This document shows, in pieces, positions 1 through 5,798 of a stretch of 11,509 nucleotides of DNA (within the stretch, counting starts at the first letter, position 1; each line of letters starts with the position of its first letter). The DNA is from Fimenecus sp045579305. Lineage in GTDB: Bacteria; Bacillota; Clostridia; Oscillospirales; Acutalibacteraceae. The notes under the pieces are model-generated. The model did not search any database and was not told the DNA's origin. It saw only the letters and a list, made by a program, of their open reading frames with translations. The position numbers and the translations under genes are program-made. The DNA lies in the NCBI GenBank assembly GCA_045579305.1, contig JAZNLY010000095.1, forward strand, positions 1 through 11,509. The letters run 5' to 3'.

Positions 1-157
1 CAACAACACCGATGAAGTCAGTCTGTCTGTCCTCACCCTGTCTCTGGAAACGACGGTCAACTGCAACAGTAAAACGTGTTACTGAAACACCACTTGGTGT
101 TGTGCGAAGTTCGGGGTCTGCAGTAAGTCTGCCCATAATAATTACGCTGTTTAACAT
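1..157 (-). CDS. ssb: Single-stranded DNA-binding protein, N-terminal part (cut by window edge)
   Basis: The first 52 residues are visible. They begin MLNSVIIMGRLTADPEL and continue through TPSGVSVTRFTVAVDR to a QTDFIGVV segment. This is the first part of the OB fold of bacterial SSB, which coats single-stranded DNA in replication and repair. The ATG at 155-157 is preceded by GGAGG at a good distance. That site lies in the 16-base gap after the rpsF stop codon, so the two genes are co-transcribed and probably translationally linked. The order rpsF-ssb is the standard Firmicutes arrangement and normally continues with rpsR, which would lie beyond the left edge. The C-terminal tail that binds partner proteins is outside the window. 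Confidence 0.95.
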   Translation of the reverse strand, partial: MLNSVIIMGRLTADPELRTTPSGVSVTRFTVAVDRRFQRQGEDRQTDFIGVV

Positions 158-173
158 AAAATCTTACCTCCGA

Positions 174-452
174 TTACTTCTTAACGATTAATGTACGGAG
201 AACACCGTCAGTAATCTTTGCAACACGCTCAAGTTCAGCCGGGAAACCTGCTTCTGCTTCATAATTGAAGAGAACATAGTAACCTTCAGCCTCGTCATTG
301 ATAAGGTATGCAAGTCTTCTCTTGCCCCACTCATCAACGCTTTCAAGAGTGCCGTTTGATTCAACAAGAGCCTTGAATTTCTCTACAAGCTCCTTTGCAG
401 CCTCCTCACCCTTTGCAAGTGAGTAAACCATAATAGTCTCATACTTTGACAT
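174..452 (-). CDS. rpsF: Small ribosomal subunit protein bS6
   Basis: This 92-residue protein is close to the usual length for bS6. It starts MSKYETIMVYSLAKGEE and carries the family's central VDEWGKRRLAYLI stretch followed by EGYYVLFNYEA. It ends in a strand with LRTLIVKK and has no long acidic or glutamate tail. bS6 binds 16S rRNA as a heterodimer with bS18 on the platform of the 30S subunit. The start has AAGGAGG about 8 bases upstream. The gene is first in an operon with ssb, 16 bases downstream. A promoter and a structured leader precede it, which fits the known feedback control of this operon by S6:S18 in many bacteria. Confidence 0.97.
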   Translation of the reverse strand: MSKYETIMVYSLAKGEEAAKELVEKFKALVESNGTLESVDEWGKRRLAYLINDEAEGYYVLFNYEAEAGFPAELERVAKITDGVLRTLIVKK

Positions 453-474
453 TCTTTTACACCTCCTTATGGAC

Positions 475-536
475 TTTGCCCCCCAAACTCTCCTTGGGAG
501 GAAGGATATGGATTACGAAAATTTATCCATAGCAAA
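475..536 (-). promoter_or_regulatory. Structured 5' leader of rpsF (candidate ribosomal-protein autoregulatory RNA)
   Basis: Read on the minus strand, the leader can form three helices. A closing helix pairs UUUGC (532-536) with GCAAA (475-479). A first hairpin pairs UAUGGAU (525-531) with AUCCAUA (507-513) around an 11-base loop. A second hairpin pairs CUCCCAA (494-500) with UUGGGGG (480-486) around GGAGAGU. The closing helix begins at about the predicted transcription start and ends a few bases before the ribosome binding site. Known S6:S18 leaders carry a CCG element that mimics the rRNA site. I do not see CCG here, so protein binding is an inference. The pairings are read directly but not energy-tested. 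Confidence 0.5.
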
Positions 537-541
537 TACAA

Positions 542-570
542 AGTTTATCAAAAAAAGGCTTGTTTGTCAA
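542..570 (-). promoter_or_regulatory. Sigma-A promoter of rpsF-ssb
   Basis: A perfect TTGACA -35 box (565-570), a 17-base spacer and TAAACT (542-547) with an upstream TG extended -10 give a start near 535. The -35 box lies inside the terminator hairpin of the upstream membrane-protein gene, so the two elements overlap physically. Confidence 0.75.
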
Positions 571-577
571 GCCTTTT
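546..577 (-). terminator. Intrinsic terminator after the O-antigen ligase-family gene
   Basis: The minus-strand RNA pairs AAAAGGCUUG (568-577) with CAAGCCUUUU (553-562) around a 5-base loop. A run of seven U (550-556) overlaps the end of the stem. The stem starts 6 bases after the stop codon of the membrane protein. Confidence 0.85.
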
Positions 578-583
578 CATCAT

Positions 584-2005
584 TTATTTTCTTCTTTTTA
601 AAGACATTTTTTCTTGGAACTCTCCGTCGCATTTTTCAACAAGTACCATAAACAAGGTTACATATAAAAGATATGGGAACGGACAGAAAATTCCGGGATT
701 AACAAGTGACATCATCTCAAGACTTACATAGGACAAGAAAATTGTCATATTGAAAAGAGTTGCTTTTTTCCAGATGAGCATATGCCGTTTGATAAACTGA
801 TATGTGAAAGCCACAATTCCTACTACGCCAAAGCTTGCAGCAACCTGAATAGGTGCACAATGATACCAGCAAAGAGCAAATTTCTTTGAAGCATGAATAT
901 CTCTGTTGCCCATATAACCTAAACCTGTTCCTAAAACAGGATGTTCCAGGAAATCTCTTATTCCCTGAGCATAATGTGCCACACGCACCTCTGTTGACTC
1001 ACCCATAAGGAAATCATTAACGGCAGTAAACAATCGGTCAATGGTATATCCTAAAAACTGAGTAATCTGCGGCATAAAGGCAAGGAAGCCAAAAACGATA
1101 CAAGCACAGATAACAGCATATGCCAATCTTCTTCGTCTGTCGTAAAGCATATATACAACTATGCACATAACGATTTCAACTGAACCGAACACCATTCCGC
1201 CACGTGAGCCTGTAAGTAAAAGAGCAAAGTAAAAAATAAAACCGAACATAGTTGCATATGATTTTTTATTTGCCCAGAAGAATGCAAACGGTATTGTAAT
1301 CATCAATATTGTTGAACAGTTATTTCGCCACTGCAAAAAAAGCAGTCCCTGACGGTCAATAATATCATTGACATTTATAATATAATATGAAATAACCATA
1401 AAGGATGCAAAACAACCTGTGAGCACCATTACCTTTGTGAAATACTCAATGAGCGAGTAATCTCTTTTACCATCAAGGTGAGCATAGAAATAGGCATATA
1501 TGAAGAGCATTCCAAAGCCTAATCCAAGCATATGATAGAGAGATGTTGGTGCAAAATATTCTTTTGCAGTGATAAAACCAATACCACCAAGCAAAATGGC
1601 AATTGAAACGAATAAAATCGGTTTAAACTGACTTCCTTTTGTTGTAAGCCTTTTTCTGTATGCGATAAGATGGAACAACAAAAGTAAAGCAATCGGCACC
1701 ATATACCATATGTATCCCATAAAGATATCAAATGAATCATAGCACTTTATTGCCACAAGAGTAGCAAGAGAAAAAGGCGCAAGAGCCGACATTATATCGT
1801 CGCTGATGCAAATAGTAATCCCAACAATATATGCGAACACAAGTGTACCGATAATCTCAATCTGCTTATCAGGAAAATATGCACTGAGTGTTGTAAAAAC
1901 GCCTGCGATACAGAACAACACTGCCATCCATCTTTCACTCATAAGGAAAGCTCTGGCTTTTTTTAAATTCTTCAAAGATTGTTCTGATTTAAAAAACATT
2001 TCCAT
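584..2005 (-). CDS. O-antigen ligase/polymerase (Wzy/WaaL) family membrane protein
   Basis: This 473-residue protein is very hydrophobic, with about ten to twelve membrane spans between residues 25 and 455. The diagnostic region is TGSRGG at residues 265-270, followed by a basic loop (DRRRR), a long outside loop with R341 and HPVLGTGLG at 355-363, then YHC near 382. This is the Wzy_C/O-antigen ligase signature, and the enzymes act outside on undecaprenyl-linked glycans, polymerising or transferring them. The substrate cannot be told. It could be capsule, teichoic-type polymer or a glycoprotein glycan. No glycosyltransferases or flippase lie nearby, so it is a stand-alone copy. The ATG at 2005 is preceded by AGAGG 9 bases upstream, and another in-frame ATG lies two codons later. 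It has its own promoter and terminator. Confidence 0.85.
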   Translation of the reverse strand: MEMFFKSEQSLKNLKKARAFLMSERWMAVLFCIAGVFTTLSAYFPDKQIEIIGTLVFAYIVGITICISDDIMSALAPFSLATLVAIKCYDSFDIFMGYIWYMVPIALLLLFHLIAYRKRLTTKGSQFKPILFVSIAILLGGIGFITAKEYFAPTSLYHMLGLGFGMLFIYAYFYAHLDGKRDYSLIEYFTKVMVLTGCFASFMVISYYIINVNDIIDRQGLLFLQWRNNCSTILMITIPFAFFWANKKSYATMFGFIFYFALLLTGSRGGMVFGSVEIVMCIVVYMLYDRRRRLAYAVICACIVFGFLAFMPQITQFLGYTIDRLFTAVNDFLMGESTEVRVAHYAQGIRDFLEHPVLGTGLGYMGNRDIHASKKFALCWYHCAPIQVAASFGVVGIVAFTYQFIKRHMLIWKKATLFNMTIFLSYVSLEMMSLVNPGIFCPFPYLLYVTLFMVLVEKCDGEFQEKMSLKRRK

Positions 2006-2036
2006 AAGAACATACCTCTAACATTTTATCATTATA

Positions 2037-2064
2037 ATTATATGGATTTTCTGTAATTTTTCAA
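2037..2064 (-). promoter_or_regulatory. Sigma-A promoter of the O-antigen ligase-family gene
   Basis: TTGAAA (2059-2064), a 16-base spacer and a perfect TATAAT (2037-2042) lie 32 bases upstream of the ATG, with a predicted start near 2030. A second TATAAT follows directly at 2031-2036. Further upstream the DNA is AT-only over long stretches and includes the 12-base palindrome TAATAATTATTA (2082-2093), of unknown role. Confidence 0.65.
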
Positions 2065-2160
2065 CACTCATTACAATTATTTAATAATTATTACAAATTT
2101 CTTACAAAATTATAGTTTACAGAATATTAATTTTCTGTCCATTTTTCTTAAACAATTTCA

Positions 2161-2169
2161 TGTTATATT
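2161..2169 (+). promoter_or_regulatory. Extended -10 promoter of the small RNA
   Basis: TGTTATATT gives a TGn extended -10 with TATATT (2164-2169). The -35 region is T-rich but without a clear box. The predicted start at about A2176 falls exactly at the base of the 5' stem of the small RNA, which supports both calls. Confidence 0.55.
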
Positions 2170-2175
2170 TTATAC

Positions 2176-2305
2176 AGTGGTTCACATAAGCAACCCGGAT
2201 AACACCAAATCCTTATGATGAAACCACATCTTTCATTTTCATTCTCCTTTTTAAATCCGTATAAAACGGAAAATGCTCTCACCTTTTGGTGGGAGCAATT
2301 TTTTT
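2176..2305 (+). ncRNA. Candidate trans-acting small RNA, about 130 nt
   Basis: The predicted transcript begins with a stem-loop. GUGGUU (2177-2182) pairs with AACCAC (2222-2227), and CAUAAG (2185-2190) pairs with CUUAUG (2212-2217), separated by a small internal loop. The apical loop of 21 bases contains CCCGG. Next comes a pyrimidine-rich single strand (2228-2252) containing UCUCCUUUUU, complementary to a Shine-Dalgarno sequence. A small hairpin UCCGU/ACGGA follows, and then a strong terminator. An alternative pairing of CAUUUUC (2234-2240) with GAAAAUG (2269-2275) would put the UCUCC in a loop. No gene follows, and I do not recognise the family. It is not 6S, SRP, tmRNA or RNase P RNA by any feature I can see. 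Confidence 0.6.
2275..2305 (+). terminator. Intrinsic terminator of the small RNA
   Basis: GCTCTCACC (2275-2283) pairs with GGTGGGAGC (2288-2296) with one G-U pair and a TTTT loop. AA and seven T (2299-2305) follow. No plus-strand protein gene precedes it, so it must end a non-coding transcript. Confidence 0.85.
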
Positions 2306-2413
2306 AGTTTTTTGCTTTATTATAATATTATTTTTTTTTATTTATATGGGTCGATTTTCGATACAGTTGGGCTAAATTTCTAATACAATGATTTCATTCT
2401 ATGAATTGGAGTT

Positions 2414-2460
2414 TGTCGGATTAAATGCAAAATGCAAAGCGCAAGGTGCAAAATGTCGGA
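2414..2460. repeat. Four degenerate 7-bp tandem repeats flanked by TGTCGGA direct repeats
   Basis: The core reads TGCAAAA, TGCAAAG, CGCAAGG, TGCAAAA in direct succession (2426-2453). The same 7-mer TGTCGGA stands on both sides, at 2414-2420 and 2454-2460. The function is unknown. It may be a decayed repeat unit or simple-sequence expansion in non-coding DNA. Confidence 0.55.
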
Positions 2461-2488
2461 ACTGCATTGTGATTTTAAGAACAACCAA

Positions 2489-2577
2489 TATGGTGTAGCG
2501 GTAGGGCGGGGTCTTGACCCCGCCGTTGTTGAATTATCTGTTGCTTTTCGGCGGCAGCAAGCTACCGCCCTACCATA
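2489..2577. repeat. Small palindromic GC-rich intergenic repeat (REP/MITE-like)
   Basis: The ends form an inverted repeat: GGTAGGGCGG at 2500-2509 against CCGCCCTACC at 2565-2574, with TATGGT (2489-2494) against ACCATA (2572-2577) outside. Inside are two hairpins. GGCGGGGTC (2505-2513) pairs with GACCCCGCC (2516-2524), and TTGCT (2541-2545) pairs with AGCAA (2556-2560). The outer stem and the first inner hairpin compete for the same bases. The block is far more GC-rich than its surroundings and has no open frame. This is the build of mobile palindromic repeats that are copied many times in clostridial genomes, but copy number cannot be seen here. Confidence 0.65.
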
Positions 2578-2651
2578 ATTGATGAATTAAATTATCACGA
2601 TAAATTATAATTTACACATAGAACAACACTGTTTCTTTTCTGTATTGTTAC

Positions 2652-2686
2652 ACAAACAAAAACGCCAAGGAATCTTCCCTGGCGTT
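2652..2686 (-). terminator. Intrinsic terminator of the cation ATPase gene
   Basis: AACGCCAGGG pairs with CCTTGGCGTT (2661-2670 and 2677-2686, one mismatch) with a 6-base loop. On the minus strand it is followed by TTTGTTTGT. It begins 10 bases after the stop codon. The plus side has AATTTTTT after the stem, so it may work in both directions. Confidence 0.85.
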
Positions 2687-2695
2687 AATTTTTTA

Positions 2696-5401
2696 TTATG
2701 TTTTTTTCTTTGCTACAGCCCTTTGAATTGCCTTGACAATTTCAACAATTGGAATAATCAGGAATGCAAGACCAAGAGAAATTGCATATTCAATAGTATC
2801 AAGCTTTGTGAACTCGAACATATTTGCAAGGAAAGGTATTTCAACAACTGCTGTTGTGAGAAGGAATGAGCCAACCATAGCACCATAAAGAGCTATGTTG
2901 TGATGTCCCTTAAAGAGCATTGCAACTGCTGAGCCACGCTGTGAACGCATATTGAATGAATGGAAGATTTCGCACATTGCCATTGTAAAGAATGCCATTG
3001 TCATACCATCTGCGCTGTCTTCAATATTCATAAAGTGGAATGTTCCGCCATTGTGCATAATATCAATATATTCACCGATATAGAATGCAATAACTGTAAG
3101 CACTGAAACGATAACACCCTGATATGCGCAGTCAAAACCAAGTCCACCGGCAAAAACGCCATCATTCTTGCTTCTTGGTTTTCTTCTCATAATGTCTGCT
3201 TCTGGTTTTTCGAGACCAAGAGCCAATGCCGGGAAGCAGTCTGTTACAAGGTTAATAAAGAGAAGGTGTGGAGCACGGAGAATTGTAAAGTTCATAATTG
3301 TTGCAAAGAAGATTGAAACAACTTCTGAAAGGTTTGAACCGAGAAGGAACTGAATTGCCTTACGGATATTATCGTAAATTCTTCTACCCTCACCTACTGC
3401 TGAAACGATTGTTGCAAAGTTATCGTCTGCAAGAACCATATCTGCAACATTCTTTGTAACGTCAGTACCTGTGATACCCATACCAACACCGATGTCAGCA
3501 CTCTTGATTGATGGAGCATCGTTAACACCGTCACCTGTCATAGCAGTAACATAACCCTTGTTTCTCCATGCATTGACGATTCTTGTCTTATGTTCAGGCT
3601 GAACACGAGCATAAACACAGATATTTTCAACGATTTTTTCGAATTCTTCGTCTGAATACTTATCAATATCAGCACCCATCATAGCCTGACTGTCATCTGT
3701 GAGGATACCGAGTTCACGTGCAATAGCTTTTGCAGTATTGATATGGTCACCTGTAATCATAATTGGCTTGATACCAGCACCACGACATTCAACAATAGCA
3801 TCCTTAACTTCAGGACGAACAGGGTCAATCATACCTGTAAGGCCGATAAAAGTCATATCGTATTCCAGTGATTCTGAATCAAAAGTTGCTGGTGTTGCAT
3901 CATGGTTTTTATATGCTACTGCAAACACACGAAGAGCTTTGTTACCCATTCTTGTGTTTTCTTCCATAATCTTTGCACGGAATTCATCATTCATTTCATA
4001 AACTTCACCGTTAACATCGATATGGCTGCACTTCTTAAGGATTTCATCAGGCGCACCCTTTGTAAACTGAATCACACCTCTTGCACTGTTATGAACAGTT
4101 GACATCATCTTTCTGCCTGAGTCAAAAGGTACTTCACCAATTCTTGGATATGCTTCAACTAACTTTGATTTTGGAAGTTCAAGACTCTTAGCATAGTTGA
4201 TAAGAGCAACTTCATCAGGTTCACCTGTACTCTTGCCGTCTTCTGTTACTTCAGCATTAGTACAAAGAGCCATTGCTGTTGCCAACTGCTGTTCATTAGG
4301 AGCAAAATGGTCAACAACTGTCATAACATTCTGTGTAAGAGTACCTGTCTTATCAGAGCAGATAATCTGTGTACAACCAAGTGTTTCTACGGCTGTCATC
4401 TTACGGATAATCGCATTTTTCTTTGACATATTTGTAACGCCGATTGAAAGAACGATTGTCATAACCGCAACAAGTCCTTCAGGAATTGCAGCAACAGCCA
4501 GGGCGATAGCAGCTATAAATGAGTGAAGAGCAACATCAAAATACTCTGTACTGCCACCAATAAGGATTTTTGAAATAATATTGTATGCAAAGATAACTAC
4601 ACAAACACCGATAACAAGCTTTGTGAGAACTTTTGAAAGCTGTTCAAGTTTGATTTCAAGAGGAGTTTTACCTTCTTCTGCAAGGGTAATAGCATTTGCA
4701 ATTTTACCCATTTCAGTATCCATACCTGTTGCTACAACAACTGCCTTACCACGACCATAAACGAGAGTTGAGCCCATGTATGCCATATTTTTACGGTCAC
4801 CGAGAGCAACTTCATCACTATCGTTTTTACCCATAAGTGCCTTTACAAGCTTTGTAACAGGAACAGATTCACCGGTAAGTGCTGCTTCTTCAATTTTCAT
4901 ACTTGCACATTCAAAAATACGACAGTCCGCAGGAATAGCATCACCGGCATCAAGAAGAATAACATCACCAACAACCAAATCCTCACTCTTGACAGTTTCA
5001 ACCTTGCCATCACGAAGAACTTTTGTTGTGGCAGCAGACATCTTCTGTAATGCTTCAACTGCTTTTTCAGCCTTGCTTTCTTGTACAACACCAAGAATAG
5101 CATTGATAAGAACAACCACAAGGATGATGATGGAATCAGTCGGAACATACATACCTGCTGCAGGGTCATGCTCAATGAATTCTGTTACAGCAGAAATAAT
5201 AGCCGCTACAAGAAGAATGATAATCATCGGGTCCTTAAGCTGGTCAATAAAACGTGAAAACATTGAAGCTTTTTTTGCTTCTGCCAACTTGTTTTTTCCA
5301 TTTGCTTCAAGTCGCTTTGCAGCCTCTGCAGATGTAAGACCGGATTCGGTACTCTTCACTTCTGCAAAAACATCAGCAACTTCGTGAAGATAATGCTTCA
5401 T
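2696..5401 (-). CDS. P2-type cation-transporting ATPase, probable Mn2+ (Ca2+) exporter
   Basis: This 901-residue SERCA/PMR1-like pump is complete. An N-terminal cation-ATPase domain (about 1-70) leads to membrane pairs at about 57-75 and 88-107. The actuator loop carries TGES at 176-179, and M4 carries PEGL at 307-310. The phosphorylation site SDKTGT has D350, and the nucleotide-binding domain has KGAPDE at 448-453. The hinge has TGD at 549-551 and GDGVND at 623-628, and six C-terminal spans follow. Residues matching the two SERCA Ca2+ sites (recalled alignment) are all present: E308, N690, E693, N717, T720, D721 and E811. It uses ATP to move divalent cations out of the cytoplasm. The yybP-ykoY riboswitch upstream points to Mn2+ as the signal and a main cargo. 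The ATG at 5401 follows AGAGG. It is transcribed alone. Confidence 0.93.
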   Translation of the reverse strand: MKHYLHEVADVFAEVKSTESGLTSAEAAKRLEANGKNKLAEAKKASMFSRFIDQLKDPMIIILLVAAIISAVTEFIEHDPAAGMYVPTDSIIILVVVLINAILGVVQESKAEKAVEALQKMSAATTKVLRDGKVETVKSEDLVVGDVILLDAGDAIPADCRIFECASMKIEEAALTGESVPVTKLVKALMGKNDSDEVALGDRKNMAYMGSTLVYGRGKAVVVATGMDTEMGKIANAITLAEEGKTPLEIKLEQLSKVLTKLVIGVCVVIFAYNIISKILIGGSTEYFDVALHSFIAAIALAVAAIPEGLVAVMTIVLSIGVTNMSKKNAIIRKMTAVETLGCTQIICSDKTGTLTQNVMTVVDHFAPNEQQLATAMALCTNAEVTEDGKSTGEPDEVALINYAKSLELPKSKLVEAYPRIGEVPFDSGRKMMSTVHNSARGVIQFTKGAPDEILKKCSHIDVNGEVYEMNDEFRAKIMEENTRMGNKALRVFAVAYKNHDATPATFDSESLEYDMTFIGLTGMIDPVRPEVKDAIVECRGAGIKPIMITGDHINTAKAIARELGILTDDSQAMMGADIDKYSDEEFEKIVENICVYARVQPEHKTRIVNAWRNKGYVTAMTGDGVNDAPSIKSADIGVGMGITGTDVTKNVADMVLADDNFATIVSAVGEGRRIYDNIRKAIQFLLGSNLSEVVSIFFATIMNFTILRAPHLLFINLVTDCFPALALGLEKPEADIMRRKPRSKNDGVFAGGLGFDCAYQGVIVSVLTVIAFYIGEYIDIMHNGGTFHFMNIEDSADGMTMAFFTMAMCEIFHSFNMRSQRGSAVAMLFKGHHNIALYGAMVGSFLLTTAVVEIPFLANMFEFTKLDTIEYAISLGLAFLIIPIVEIVKAIQRAVAKKKT

Positions 5402-5489
5402 AAAAACACCTCTTTATTTTTTCCTTGCTTTCGCAATAATTTTATACAAATTAACATAAAACCAAAATCGAGAAGCATCGCAACTAAAA

Positions 5490-5510
5490 ATTGTAATCAG
5501 TAGTTACAAT
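5490..5510 (-). promoter_or_regulatory. 7-7-7 inverted repeat in the ATPase leader
   Basis: ATTGTAA (5490-5496) and TTACAAT (5504-5510) form perfect arms around a 7-base centre, just downstream of the riboswitch terminator. It could be a second RNA hairpin or a protein operator. Neither can be decided from sequence. Confidence 0.4.
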
Positions 5511-5513
5511 ACC

Positions 5514-5550
5514 AAAAAGACCCTCAGCAATTTTTATTGCCGAAGGTCTT
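5514..5550 (-). terminator. Riboswitch-controlled terminator
   Basis: A 15-pair stem with two mismatches joins 5536-5550 (AAGACCUUCGGCAAU) to 5517-5531 (AUUGCUGAGGGUCUU), with a 4-base loop. It ends in five U (5514-5518). Its 5' arm overlaps the conserved 3' end of the Mn2+ aptamer. Confidence 0.9.
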
Positions 5551-5633
5551 GCTTCCCGAAAAAAATCAGGTACGATAACCAGCCTGATAAGGCGATTGTT
5601 GACTATCGTAAAATAGCTACTCCCCTTGGGATA
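5514..5633 (-). promoter_or_regulatory. yybP-ykoY manganese riboswitch
   Basis: The minus-strand RNA contains the two family signatures in order: AAGGGGAGUAGC (5616-5627) and GCAAGACC (5545-5552). Internal helices include ACGAUA with UAUCGU, GCC with GGC, and CCUGA with UCGGG (5555-5570). The closing helix pairs CCAAGG (5624-5629) with CCUUCGG (5540-5546, one bulged C). That same CCUUCGG is the start of the terminator stem, so aptamer and terminator cannot both form. Metal binding therefore favours read-through, an ON switch. The family senses Mn2+ and typically controls Mn exporters. It sits between the promoter and the P-type ATPase. Confidence 0.93.
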
Positions 5634-5639
5634 CACATA

Positions 5640-5668
5640 ATTTTACCATATTTAAGGAAAACTGTCAA
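5640..5668 (-). promoter_or_regulatory. Sigma-A promoter of the riboswitch-ATPase transcript
   Basis: TTGACA (5663-5668), a 17-base spacer and TAAAAT (5640-5645) with a TG extended -10 make a near-consensus promoter. Transcription would start near 5632-5634, directly at the first aptamer helix. The leader is then about 230 bases. Confidence 0.85.
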
Positions 5669-5724
5669 CGGGAGAAAACACCTATATTTCAACAAAACCA
5701 CAAATTATAAATGCAAATATATCA

Positions 5725-5754
5725 TTGACAAAATCTGTAAAAATAATGTAAAAT
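5725..5754 (+). promoter_or_regulatory. Promoter of the PiT-DUF47 operon
   Basis: TTGACA (5725-5730), an 18-base spacer and TAAAAT (5749-5754) predict a start near 5761, giving a leader of about 40 bases. No Pho box-like repeat is evident. The promoter is back to back with that of the ATPase, 57 bases away. Confidence 0.75.
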
Positions 5755-5798
5755 ACGATTGTATTCATTCGCTTAACGCAAAGAAAGGAAATAAGTAT

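Larger units (their letters stand above)
2306..2660. other. Gene-free intergenic stretch
   Basis: No open frame with a ribosome binding site is visible on either strand. The stretch is mostly AT-rich. It holds the degenerate 7-bp repeats at 2414-2460 and the GC-rich palindromic element at 2489-2577, and the remainder shows nothing I can name. Confidence 0.7.

Noticed and set aside
469..651. 60-residue plus-strand frame across the rpsF leader and terminator
   Set aside because: It overlaps the rpsF promoter, leader and the end of the membrane-protein gene. Its apparent upstream signal is the reverse complement of the rpsF ribosome binding site.
2082..2093. TAATAATTATTA palindrome resembling part of a Fur box
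   Set aside because: The stretch is almost pure A/T, where such palindromes arise often, and the match to a full Fur site is incomplete.
2215..2307. 30-codon frame inside the small RNA (MMKPHLSFSFSF...), running through the terminator
   Set aside because: There is no ribosome binding site, the start is buried in the predicted 5' stem, and its stop lies at the end of the terminator U-run, where transcription should already have ended.
4776..5387. 203-residue open frame opposite the ATPase N-terminal part
   Set aside because: It is a shadow of the real gene in the opposite strand. It has no ribosome binding site, a low-complexity Ser/Ala/Arg composition and no recognisable domain.
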